Shown here in pieces: positions 1 through 8,045 of a stretch of DNA of 38,366 nucleotides. The notes beneath the pieces were generated by a model. That model saw only the letters and a program-made list of their open reading frames with translations, ran no database searches and was not told the DNA's origin. Made by a program: the position numbers and the translations under genes. How positions within the stretch are numbered: position 1 is the first letter of the stretch; each line of letters starts with the position of its first letter. This DNA is from an uncultured Marinobacter sp. GTDB lineage: Bacteria > Pseudomonadota > Gammaproteobacteria > Pseudomonadales > Oleiphilaceae. The stretch is from assembly GCA_913057975.1 (NCBI GenBank), contig CAJXOQ010000012.1, forward strand, positions 1 through 38,366, written 5' to 3'.

Positions 1-48
1 CGAGATAGGAGTCCGTCTCGTGGGCTCGGAGATGTGTATAAGAGACAG
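1..48. other. Nextera sequencing adapter (non-biological contig end)
   Basis: Bases 1-6 match the 3' end of the Illumina P7 oligo, 7-14 (AGGAGTCC) match the reverse complement of Nextera index N705, and 15-48 match the 34-base Nextera read-2 transposase adapter that ends in the 19-base mosaic end. This is library sequence left in the assembly, not genome. Read on the minus strand it extends the neighbouring gene by 16 artificial residues, LSLIHISEPTRRTPIS. The match rests on remembered oligo sequences and is complete over the whole stretch. Confidence 0.97.
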
Positions 49-1224
49 GTGGGGGTGTATGGCGTTAAAGGCGGCACTGGTATCCTCTTTGACGGCTTCT
101 GGGGAAATGCCGTAAATGTCTCGTATACCGTCGCTGCTGTAGAGAAACCTGGAACGGCCATCCGGGAGCACCTGGTACTGATAGAGCATTCCAGGCACGT
201 TCTCCGATAGCTTTCGCAGCGTATCCTCATGGGAGTGTTGCTGGAGAAGGGCTGCCATCCATTGCGCCAGCCACACGATAAACAGGCGGTCCAGATCCGT
301 GAACGGTCTGAGCCTTGGCGATACCGATGAAAAATTAAGTGTGCCGAAGAGCTTGCCATCAAATTCTATCGGCGCTGCAATATAGCTTTCGAGGCCCATT
401 TGGGCATAGCACGGTTGGTGGCGATATCGGGAGTCGCCCATGTGGCTGATCGCCAGATGGTCGCCTTTTTTGAGCATCAGGGCGCAGTAGGTTTGTTCCA
501 ACGGTAGTGACAGGTCCGCCTCAAGAGGAGAATCGTCAGGCGCTCTGAACCAGCGAACTGTGTAAACATCACTGGTGATTTCGCTGACGATCCCGGTCTC
601 CAATTCAAGATGGTGGCGGCCGAGATCCAGGGCCATGTCTATTTTTCGTTCCAGGGGGGCGGATGCGTCCACCGTCAGGTTGTTCAGTGCACTTAGAATC
701 CGTGTCTTTTCGATTTGTTCCTGACGGGATTTGTTCGCCTCGAAGTCATTGATTTCCTCATCAACACACCGGGCCAACTCCTCGAGAAGCGCGCGCTGAT
801 CATGGTCGAGCGATCGTGGCCGGGTGTCTATGATGCAGAGAGTGCCTAGATTGTAACCTTCATGGCTACGGAGCTGCGCACCGGCGTAGAAGCGAATGTG
901 TGGGGGCCCGGTAACGAGTGGGTTGTCGGAAAACCGGGGATCTTCAAGGGTGTCCTCGACAATAAACAGGCGATCGATAAGGATGGCGTGGCCGCAGAAG
1001 GACATATCCCTGGGTGTTTCCCTGGCCTCCAGCCCCTGGCTGGATTTGAACCATTGCCGCTTGTCGTCGACCAGTGACACCAGGGCAATGGGGACTCCGA
1101 AGGCGAGCTTGGCCATTCGTGTAAAGCGGTCAAATCGCTCCTCCCGTGGTGTATCAAGCAGGTGGGTGCGCTTCAGGGCAAGCAGTCGTACTGCCTCATT
1201 GAATGGACTTTCGGGTGTTTTCAT
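49..1224 (-). CDS. GAF-GAF-PAS sensory protein, C-terminus missing
   Basis: The reading frame opens at the ATG at 1224 and stays open to the adapter at base 48, giving 392 genuine residues with no stop; the 3' part of the gene is lost. Residues about 15-165 form a GAF domain of the kind common in bacterial diguanylate cyclases and kinases, with the stretch TPREERFDRFTRMAKLAFGV and a later DMSFCGHAIL. Residues about 185-335 are a second GAF-like domain, and from about 345 (LRKLSENVPGMLYQYQVLPD) a PAS fold begins. The lost output domain is probably GGDEF/EAL or a histidine kinase, but this cannot be seen. The ATG overlaps the stop of the upstream kinase gene (ATGA at 1224-1221), so the two are likely translated together. 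An ORF caller requiring a stop codon will miss this gene. Confidence 0.85.
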
Positions 1225-3032
1225 CGGTCCGTTTCCTTGTCAGCGTTGCTCAGCAGTGCGTCCCGCGATGCCGGGATATCGACCCAGAAATGCGCGCCCT
1301 TATTATTGTAGTAGCCAACACCCGCGTTCATCAGTTTTGCCAGTTCCGCACTAATGGCCAGCCCCAACCCCGTGCCCTTTACCGAACGGGTGGTACCGGT
1401 TTCGGCCTGTGCGAATCGTTTGAACACGCTGTCGGCAAAGGAATCCGGTACTCCTGAGCCCTGGTCACTGACGGTGATCCGCACGCAGTCTGCCGAGTGA
1501 AGCCCGGCGCTTATCCTGACCATCCCCTCCTGGGGCGAGAATTTGATGGCGTTGCTGACGTAATTGTCCAGAATCTGCCTCAGCCGGTGCCTGTCGCAGA
1601 GCAGGGGCGGCAGATCTCCGCTGTCTGATACGATCCGGACCTCGTGTTCGGCTGCCATGGTGCTGTTGTCCTCAACGGCGCCTTGCAATATCGGTTGGAT
1701 GGCTTCACTTTGGATTCGCACCTTGAGACTGCCATCGGACAGTTTGTTGAAATCGAGCAAATCCGACACCAGCAACTGTAGGCGCTCTCCATTTCTCAGC
1801 GCAAGGTTTGCCATTTCCTGGCTTTTGTCGTTGAGCTGCCCGGTTACGCCGGAAGTCAGCAGCTTCAATGCCCCGGTCAACGAGGTGAGCGGTGTGCGAA
1901 GCTCGTGACTGACGGAAGACATGAAGTAATCTTTGAGCCGGCCCAGGTTGTCCCTCTCTTCCAGCAGCTGGTTGAAGGCTCTGGACAGATTGCTGACCTC
2001 GGGAATGCCGGATTCTTTCAGTCGCATGGCGGAATCCGGGTTTTCGGCCATGCGCCGAATGCGCCCCGTCATTCGGTCCAGTGGTGACATGGTGGTTCTG
2101 ACCAGCAGAAAACTCACGGCGGCGATGGCAAGGGTAATCAGCAGGCTGATGTTGAAAAACTGCATAAACGACTGCCGGGCTGGCGTGGTTGCCTGCTCGT
2201 AAGGTACGGCACGAACGAATACCCATCCCAGCCGCTGCAGGTGGTTGGTCGCGTATATCAGCAGCTGGCCGTCCTGACCACTGACCTGTCCGAAGGTAAT
2301 GCCGGATAACGCTGCGTCCGTCAGGGCGTCTGCGCCAGGGTCTGGCAGGGGTTCGATATTCTGCGAGCCCCTGCCGGAGTCAACGTACAGAAAGTTCTCC
2401 GTGTCGATGATCCTCTCGATGCCCCGAGAACCACCGAAGCCCCTGTGGCGATTTTCCGGCAGCAGGCTGGTTTTGCCCAGGTCCAGGGTGCCACCAGCGA
2501 ATCCAAGCAAGTCGCCATCGTCGGTTTCGATGGGTGCGAGAAAGGACAGCAGGGGCCTGCCTGTCGTCCGTCCGATGATGGGTTTGCTGACGATGGGGCG
2601 TCGGGCATCCAGGGCTTCTTGGAAGTGGGGGCGATCCAGGTAACAGGTCCCAATACGTTTTGGAACGTAAACATTCTCCGCTACGGCACATCCTTTGTCA
2701 TCGAAAATGAGAAGCGCCGCCGGGAACAGATCCCGAAGCGTCGTCTGGAGAGCCAACGCGACAGTGAGATCAGTTTGGTCGGCAAGGCGGTCGTTGTCGG
2801 CCAGCTGCGACGAAAACGCCGACAGGGCGTTCAATCGGAGCTGCAGCTTCTGGTCGACCTGCTCTGAGGTTCGTGCAGCTTCGAGAATCTGGCGTTGGGT
2901 GAGCAGGTCTTCGAAGTCCTGCACCAGGGCCTGGTAAGCGATCGCGATAACGGCCGAAACGGTTGCAAGGCTGCCGATGACGATGATGATGGCCACCCGG
3001 CTGCTAAGGGAAAGCGATTTGCGCGACCGCAA
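1221..3032 (-). CDS. Membrane sensor histidine kinase (Cache-HAMP-HisKA-HATPase)
   Basis: A 603-residue sensor kinase. Residues about 12-34 form the first membrane helix, about 40-285 a periplasmic double-Cache-like sensor (RPHFQEALDARRPIVSKPI is typical), and about 292-312 the second helix. HAMP follows, then HisKA with phospho-acceptor H376 in SSVSHELRTPL. The ATPase domain has N box NYVSNAIKFS, G1 DQGSGVPD, F box FKRFAQ and G2 GTGLGLAI. It carries no receiver or HPt of its own. The start is a TTG at 3032 with a good GAGGAA Shine-Dalgarno five bases upstream; no suitable ATG exists near it. The gene overlaps the downstream GAF-GAF-PAS gene by four bases. It is divergent from the HPt/receiver/GGDEF gene, its most likely phosphorelay partner by position. 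The ligand is unknown. Confidence 0.93.
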   Translation of the reverse strand: MRSRKSLSLSSRVAIIIVIGSLATVSAVIAIAYQALVQDFEDLLTQRQILEAARTSEQVDQKLQLRLNALSAFSSQLADNDRLADQTDLTVALALQTTLRDLFPAALLIFDDKGCAVAENVYVPKRIGTCYLDRPHFQEALDARRPIVSKPIIGRTTGRPLLSFLAPIETDDGDLLGFAGGTLDLGKTSLLPENRHRGFGGSRGIERIIDTENFLYVDSGRGSQNIEPLPDPGADALTDAALSGITFGQVSGQDGQLLIYATNHLQRLGWVFVRAVPYEQATTPARQSFMQFFNISLLITLAIAAVSFLLVRTTMSPLDRMTGRIRRMAENPDSAMRLKESGIPEVSNLSRAFNQLLEERDNLGRLKDYFMSSVSHELRTPLTSLTGALKLLTSGVTGQLNDKSQEMANLALRNGERLQLLVSDLLDFNKLSDGSLKVRIQSEAIQPILQGAVEDNSTMAAEHEVRIVSDSGDLPPLLCDRHRLRQILDNYVSNAIKFSPQEGMVRISAGLHSADCVRITVSDQGSGVPDSFADSVFKRFAQAETGTTRSVKGTGLGLAISAELAKLMNAGVGYYNNKGAHFWVDIPASRDALLSNADKETDR

Positions 3033-3138
3033 TGAAGTTCCTCACTGTTGCGTTTTAGCGGATAATGTTCTGTGATGGACGAAGGTTAGCCTAATTCACC
3101 CGGTTATATTAGTAAAAATTCGAGGCGCTAGATCTCTT

Positions 3139-4836
3139 ATGGGTAAAGATCCAACAACGGATATTGCGGATAAACTCGCCCACTTGCGCCTGAGTTTTCG
3201 CGGCAAGGCGGAGGGAGAACTCGATCAGTTGAGCGAAGTTGCTTCGAAGGTTACCGGGTGTGATCAGGGGCAGCGCCTGTTGCGTGAAGATGTGATGTCG
3301 GCCTACCAGCTACTTCATCGTCTGGCCGGTTCTGCCGGAACCTTCGGTTACACCATGTTGGGGGCTGAGGCCCGTAGGCTGGAACAACGGCTTAAACCTT
3401 TGACTGAAAAAGATACCAGCAATAGCGATCCCAGGCTGGTTGTTTCCGCTGAGGAACGTCAAAAGACTATAGACACGCTTGTGCAGGCTGGGCGATTGCG
3501 TGCTCTGCTGGATGAACCCGTGGAGCCTGCCACCCCTAGCGCCAGCAATTCTGAGTGGTTGAAGGGTAACCATGGCCTGCCAGTCTCTGATATTCATGTT
3601 GTTCTGTGCGGACTGTCAGAGGGGTCGCAGGTCTTTCTCGAGTACGCACTCTCAAACTACGGTTTTTCAGTATCGCGTCAGGAGGTCACCGCTCTGTCGT
3701 TCAGCCAGGCGCATGAGATGACAATGGTCCTGACCAGTGAAGACAGGCTTTCCGACGTATCCTCGGCGCTTGATTCGCTTTTCGGAAACGAGGAGTCACT
3801 GAAGCCTCCGCTGATTTGCATGGGACGCAGCGACGACTTCCGCGCCCGGTATGCCTTGGCCGATAAAGGGGCGGATGCACTGTTTCAGGAGCCAATTGAT
3901 ATAACCTTGCTGGCGGAAGGTATTGAACGTCTGGTCAGCGAACAGAGCAGGACAGTCTCCGGGAAAATCCTGATCCTGGATGACGATGAAGACCTGGCGG
4001 AGCACTATCGGGCGGTTTTGGAAGCTGCTGGCTTTATTGTTCGCGCTATCAGTGATCCGGAAACGGTTCTGTCTGAACTCTCGGAGTTCTTCCCGGACAT
4101 AATGCTGCTGGATGTTCTTATGGGCGCGTATTCCGGGCCGACGGTGGCAAAGCTGATTCGCTTCGACCCGGAATGGGTAAGCCTGCCGATCATTTATCTT
4201 TCGTCTGAGCAGGATAAGCAGGTTCAGCTCGACGCTATGGCTAAAGGCGCTGATGAGTTCCTGACCAAGCCCATGTCCGACAGCCATCTGGTACGTGCCG
4301 CTCAGATTCGCTGCTATCGCGCCCGCCAACTGAACGAGTTGTTGATACGGGACAGCCTTACAGGCCTGCTGAAGCATTCGTTCATCAAACAGGAAGTAGA
4401 TAAGGAGCACGCCCGCTGCAAGCGACTGTCGCACTGCTCGGTCGTTGCTATGCTTGATCTGGATCATTTCAAAAAGGTGAATGATCAGCATGGCCACCGA
4501 ACAGGTGACGTTGTCATCAAGGCGCTTGCCAGTCTGCTCAAGCGGCGCTTGCGCTCAACTGACCTGATCGGACGATACGGCGGGGAGGAATTTGTGGTGG
4601 TATTGCCAGAGTGTACAACGCAGGAAGGGCAGTCGGTTATGAACCAGATCTGCCATGCGTTTTCGGACCAGCTATTCACCAATGATGGAGTCAGCTTGTC
4701 GGTCACCCTCAGTGTTGGTATTGCATCGCTGAGTTCTTTTGGATCTGGCAGCGATGCGCTCAATGCCGCGGATCAGGCCCTTTACGAGCGAAAGGAAGCG
4801 GGCCGTAACGGAGTAACCATTTTTCATCAGGGATGA
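3139..4836 (+). CDS. HPt - pseudo-receiver - receiver - GGDEF diguanylate cyclase
   Basis: A 565-residue response regulator that should make c-di-GMP from two GTP in the cytoplasm. Residues about 20-125 are an HPt domain with H60 in LLHRLAGSAGTFG. Residues about 150-268 keep the second half of a receiver fold (ICMGRSDDFRARYALADKGADALFQEP), but the usual lysine before the proline is missing and no phospho-acceptor Asp is evident, so this is a pseudo-receiver. Residues 275-392 are a canonical receiver (acid pocket DDDED, D325, K377). The GGDEF domain, about 400-562, has the active site GGEEF at 481-485 and an intact inhibitory I-site RSTD at 472-475, so it should be both active and subject to product inhibition. 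The ATG has only a distant GAGG upstream. It is the first gene of a plus-strand run. Confidence 0.93.
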   Translation: MGKDPTTDIADKLAHLRLSFRGKAEGELDQLSEVASKVTGCDQGQRLLREDVMSAYQLLHRLAGSAGTFGYTMLGAEARRLEQRLKPLTEKDTSNSDPRLVVSAEERQKTIDTLVQAGRLRALLDEPVEPATPSASNSEWLKGNHGLPVSDIHVVLCGLSEGSQVFLEYALSNYGFSVSRQEVTALSFSQAHEMTMVLTSEDRLSDVSSALDSLFGNEESLKPPLICMGRSDDFRARYALADKGADALFQEPIDITLLAEGIERLVSEQSRTVSGKILILDDDEDLAEHYRAVLEAAGFIVRAISDPETVLSELSEFFPDIMLLDVLMGAYSGPTVAKLIRFDPEWVSLPIIYLSSEQDKQVQLDAMAKGADEFLTKPMSDSHLVRAAQIRCYRARQLNELLIRDSLTGLLKHSFIKQEVDKEHARCKRLSHCSVVAMLDLDHFKKVNDQHGHRTGDVVIKALASLLKRRLRSTDLIGRYGGEEFVVVLPECTTQEGQSVMNQICHAFSDQLFTNDGVSLSVTLSVGIASLSSFGSGSDALNAADQALYERKEAGRNGVTIFHQG

Positions 4837-4847
4837 GGCGTAACGTA

Positions 4848-5993
4848 ATGAAGGCACTGATTCTGGACGATGACTCCCTGTTGGCCGATCTGCTGGAGAC
4901 GGTGGTTGGTGGACTTTATCCCGGGGTCGACATTTTTGTAACGGCGTCTGTCAGGAGTGCCCTGATACATTGGTCAGAACACGGCTCCGACCTGATGATT
5001 ATTGACTGGAATTTACCGGACGGTTCCGGCCTTGAGGTTGTTCGGACGGTCCGCGAGAAAAACAGAGAGACAATCATTGTCATGGTCTCCGGTCGGGCTG
5101 ACCGGGACTCCGTTCTGAAAGCTGCACGTCACGGCATCAATGGTTATATCAGCAAACCCTTTGATGTAGCGATGGTGCACGATAGGCTGACCGCACTGGT
5201 GGACCCGGCAGCCTTTGATCGGGAGTCGCAACCCGATCTGGGGCACTTGCTGCAGATCTCGGTAGAATCCGTTATTCAGCTGCCTTCCGCCATTGATACG
5301 GCCCGGGTTATCGAGTTGATGGGACGGAAACAGGACCTCTCCCCATCGCAACTCGCGGAGCGATGGAATGACGAGGTTGCACTGACAACTCGTCTGCTTG
5401 ATGTGGCCAACAGCGCCTCGTTTCGGAAGACCGGTGAGCCGGTCCGCAGTTTGCGTGACGCGATTGCAACCATGGGTGTTGATATGGCCCTGAGGCACGC
5501 TATGGCCATGTCGCTGGATATCGGCGGCCAGTTGCGGGATTCCCGTTTGGCGGAAAAAGCGACAGCCATTCTCGAAACCGCCGAAAAGGTGGCCCAGGAA
5601 GCCGTGCGAATTGCACTGCGGACTGGAAGTGATCAATCCGAGGTGCATACGGCGGCCCTGCTCAGCCGGGTAGGCGAACTGGCGGTGCTCAAGGTGATGC
5701 AGCAGTGCCTGGATCGCAAGGGTACGGTTTCCGATGAGCAGATTGAGGACGGATTAAAGGCCTGGGCTCAGAATTATGGGAACCGTCTCAAAGTGCAATG
5801 GCACCTGCCTTTGCAATTGAGGGAGTTGATTGGCGCTGTTCATTTTCTGCCGCGTGACGTCACGAGCGAGTCAAAACTGGTTATGCGTGCGTCCGCCTTG
5901 ATAGCGGACGGGCAGAATCATGGCGAGGAGTGTTTGCGCCTGCTGCGCAGACTGGGGGTTGATAACCACAATATGGAGCCTGATGATGGCTAG
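4848..5993 (+). CDS. Response regulator with receiver and HDOD output domain
   Basis: About 381 residues. The N-terminus (MKALILDDDSLLADLLETVV) is a receiver with phospho-acceptor Asp in LMIIDWNLPDGSG and the lysine in ISKPFD. From about residue 135 follows an HDOD domain (ISVESVIQLPSAIDTARVIELM, then LLDVANSASFRK and SLRDAIATMGVDMAL), a relative of the HD fold that often lacks catalytic metal ligands and acts as a scaffold in signalling. An upstream ATG at 4833 overlaps the previous stop. The ATG at 4848 is preferred because the receiver starts exactly there and a GAGG lies nine bases upstream. The gene sits between the diguanylate cyclase and a stand-alone receiver, consistent with one signalling operon. 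The biochemical output of the HDOD domain is unknown. Confidence 0.88.
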   Translation: MKALILDDDSLLADLLETVVGGLYPGVDIFVTASVRSALIHWSEHGSDLMIIDWNLPDGSGLEVVRTVREKNRETIIVMVSGRADRDSVLKAARHGINGYISKPFDVAMVHDRLTALVDPAAFDRESQPDLGHLLQISVESVIQLPSAIDTARVIELMGRKQDLSPSQLAERWNDEVALTTRLLDVANSASFRKTGEPVRSLRDAIATMGVDMALRHAMAMSLDIGGQLRDSRLAEKATAILETAEKVAQEAVRIALRTGSDQSEVHTAALLSRVGELAVLKVMQQCLDRKGTVSDEQIEDGLKAWAQNYGNRLKVQWHLPLQLRELIGAVHFLPRDVTSESKLVMRASALIADGQNHGEECLRLLRRLGVDNHNMEPDDG

Positions 5994-6381
5994 ACCGGTT
6001 GGAGAACTTCGGCGAATTCTTTACGTGGAGGACGATGCCGACATTAGGGCTGTGGCGGAGCTGGCACTGGAAACCGTTGGGGGATTTTCAGTAAAGAGCT
6101 GCAGCTCCGGTCAGGAGGCGCTTCTTGAAGGGCCGGACTTTGAGCCCGAATTGATCCTGCTGGATGTTATGATGCCCGATATGGATGGTCCGTCAACATT
6201 TCGGGAGTTGCGGAAAATTCCGGCGTTGAGAGCGACACCTGTGGTGTTCATGACCGCTAAGGTGCAAACTGAAGAGGTGGCGTTCTACAGGGAATTGGGA
6301 GCGGTTGACGTGATACCCAAACCGTTCGATCCCATGACCCTTGCGGATCAGATACGTGAAATATGGACGTCCAAGGTGTGA
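5986..6381 (+). CDS. Stand-alone receiver domain protein
   Basis: About 131 residues consisting only of a receiver: ILYVEDDADIRAV acid pocket, phospho-acceptor Asp in LILLDVMMPDMDGP, conserved Thr in VVFMTAK, and Lys in VIPKPFDP. No output domain, so it resembles CheY/DivK-type phosphate shuttles or sinks. The start lies inside the end of the receiver-HDOD gene. ATG at 5983 or 5986 are both possible; 5986 has GGAG seven bases upstream and was chosen. The overlap implies translational coupling. With the HPt of the cyclase and the divergent kinase it could complete a multi-step phosphorelay; that is inference from position. Confidence 0.88.
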   Translation: MARPVGELRRILYVEDDADIRAVAELALETVGGFSVKSCSSGQEALLEGPDFEPELILLDVMMPDMDGPSTFRELRKIPALRATPVVFMTAKVQTEEVAFYRELGAVDVIPKPFDPMTLADQIREIWTSKV

Positions 6382-6383
6382 AC

Positions 6384-6704
6384 ATGGTTACCAAAGAATC
6401 GCCAGAGACACTCAAGCACAAACTGAATCTGGAAACGTCCCGGATCAATTGGCATGACTTACAGGTTTATTATGCCCGTGGCCATGTCGTGAAGGTGGTT
6501 CCGGAGCTGGATCTTCTGGATGTAGCAGCGGAACTGTCAGCGGACAACAAGGCCCAGTTTGAGCATTGGTTGGCAGACAACAGAGTGGGCGACGTTGCTC
6601 CGGATCTTGCCCGCCACTGGTACGATGAAAACACGGAACTCTGGGCGGTAGTGATTGCACCCTGGGTGCTGGTGCAGGACAGGTCCGGGCATGTACTTCA
6701 CTGA
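6384..6704 (+). CDS. DUF2288 family protein
   Basis: A 106-residue cytoplasmic protein recognised as DUF2288 from the pattern KLNLETSRINWHDLQVYYAR near the N-terminus, the run PELDLLDVAAELS in the middle, and the C-terminal LWAVVIAPWVLVQD. The function of the family is unknown. The ATG at 6384 lies two bases after the stop of the receiver gene and has an AAGG seven bases upstream, better placed than the in-frame ATG at 6363. It is therefore transcribed with the signalling genes, though DUF2288 proteins are widespread and this may be operon readthrough rather than a functional link. Confidence 0.85.
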   Translation: MVTKESPETLKHKLNLETSRINWHDLQVYYARGHVVKVVPELDLLDVAAELSADNKAQFEHWLADNRVGDVAPDLARHWYDENTELWAVVIAPWVLVQDRSGHVLH

Positions 6705-6723
6705 CTATCCTTGGAATTAGGCC

Positions 6724-7095
6724 GTGAAACTGCACTACTTTCATGGGCGTGGCCCTTTACGGGCATTGGTTATGGTACGGGAACAGCGCCGGGTTGAGCT
6801 TTTCATCAAACCCGTCGGTGAGGACATCTGGGCATTGGTGGCACTCAGCGGCGCGGTGGACGGCCAACCGGAGAAACACCGCTGCCAGGGCCCCTATCGT
6901 TCCATCGCCCAGGCTGAAGCGGTGCTGCGCAGTGTCGCGGGTGCGCTGATGGGACAGGATTACCAGCCCCAACCCAACGACTACGTGGTCTGGTCGGTGA
7001 TGGCCCAACGCCTGGCGCGCACCATCCGTACCGATCGCGATGCCAGTGCCGGTAAGTTCCATTTTGATCCCGATCAGTACGAACCTATCGGCTGA
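6724..7095 (+). CDS. Conserved-looking hypothetical protein, 123 residues
   Basis: I do not recognise a family. The reading frame starts with GTG at 6724, shortly after the DUF2288 stop, and codes for a soluble, slightly basic protein with no signal peptide or membrane helix. It has alternating beta-like segments at the start (LRALVMVREQRRVELFIKPV) and a helical second half (VVWSVMAQRLARTIRTDRDA). A tidy position between DUF2288 and lysO, codon use like its neighbours and lack of a better frame support a real gene. No metal-binding cysteines or clear nucleotide-binding motif are visible. Confidence 0.65.
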   Translation: MKLHYFHGRGPLRALVMVREQRRVELFIKPVGEDIWALVALSGAVDGQPEKHRCQGPYRSIAQAEAVLRSVAGALMGQDYQPQPNDYVVWSVMAQRLARTIRTDRDASAGKFHFDPDQYEPIG

Positions 7096-7129
7096 TCATT
7101 CCCACCTATACACATTTTTCGAGGACTTC

Positions 7130-8041
7130 ATGCTGACCGGCGCACTGCTGATCCTGGCACCGCTTTTCCTGGGTTTTGCCCTGGCGCTCGAGAACCGCCA
7201 TTTGATGACGGCCATTCACTACGGCGTTGAGGGGCTGGTGTACTTTATCCTGGCCCTCTTGGGGCTGAGCCTCGGGCAGATGGAGGGTGTTGGCGGGCAA
7301 TTGGCCAGTATGGCATCTCAGGTCGCGGTGCTCGTGATGGTGCTGTTTGTGGCCAACATGGTGGGGCTGTGGTTGTTTCATCGCTGGCAGCCGATGGCAG
7401 GGCGGGAGGATCACGTGGACCAGCCTCGTGGCTACCGCCGCCTGTTCCTTGCAGGGTTGAAGCCACTTTTGGCCGTTGTGGTGGGTGGTTTGGCCGGTTT
7501 CTACTGGCTGCCGGATCTGCCCATGGCCGAAGACGTAGCGACCTGGTCGTTAATGTTGCTGCTGTTTCTGATTGGCCTGCAACTGCGCAATGCCGGCCTG
7601 TCACTTCGTAGGCTGCTGCTCAACCGGCAGGGGCTGGGAATTGCGTTGGCGCTGGCTGGGAGCTCTCTGCTCGCCGGTTTTGCAATGGTGCCATTGCTGG
7701 ACGCTGCCTGGCATGAGTCGTTAGCACTGGCATCCGGGTTTGGTTGGTATTCCCTGTCCGGCATTGTGATTGGCGATGCCCTGGGGCCTTCCTGGGGCGG
7801 TGTCGCCTTTCTCAATGATGTGATCCGTGAGATTATTGCGCTTGCGATCATCCCACTGTTGATCGGCCAGCGGCCAGCCATGGCCATTGGCTATGGCGGT
7901 GCGACTGCCATGGACTTCACTCTGCCGGTGATCCGCAGCAGTGGTGGCCTGGACTGCGTGCCCGTGGCCATTGCCTCGGGATTTATCCTGTCGTTCCTGT
8001 CTCCCGTCCTGATGGCTGTGTTTCTGTCCATGGGAGGGTAA
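7130..8041 (+). CDS. lysO: Lysine exporter LysO (YbjE family)
   Basis: A 303-residue inner-membrane protein with many hydrophobic helices from residue 1 onward. It matches LysO of E. coli (about 299-315 residues) in the diagnostic stretches LLLFLIGLQLRNAGLSLRRL, SGFGWYSLSGIVIGD and GGATAMDFTLPVIRSSGGLD. LysO exports L-lysine and toxic analogues such as thialysine; acidic residues in the membrane are needed in E. coli, and a D and an E occur here in FLNDVIREIIAL. An in-frame ATG exists 90 bases upstream, but the ATG at 7130 has GAGG five bases before it and starts right at the first helix. It is last in the plus run and converges on the HD-GYP gene. Confidence 0.92.
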   Translation: MLTGALLILAPLFLGFALALENRHLMTAIHYGVEGLVYFILALLGLSLGQMEGVGGQLASMASQVAVLVMVLFVANMVGLWLFHRWQPMAGREDHVDQPRGYRRLFLAGLKPLLAVVVGGLAGFYWLPDLPMAEDVATWSLMLLLFLIGLQLRNAGLSLRRLLLNRQGLGIALALAGSSLLAGFAMVPLLDAAWHESLALASGFGWYSLSGIVIGDALGPSWGGVAFLNDVIREIIALAIIPLLIGQRPAMAIGYGGATAMDFTLPVIRSSGGLDCVPVAIASGFILSFLSPVLMAVFLSMGG

Positions 8042-8045
8042 TGTC

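Noticed and set aside
846..1157. Overlapping open frames on both strands at 846-1457
   Set aside because: They lie inside the GAF-GAF-PAS and kinase genes, have arginine- and serine-rich low-quality translations and no family resemblance.
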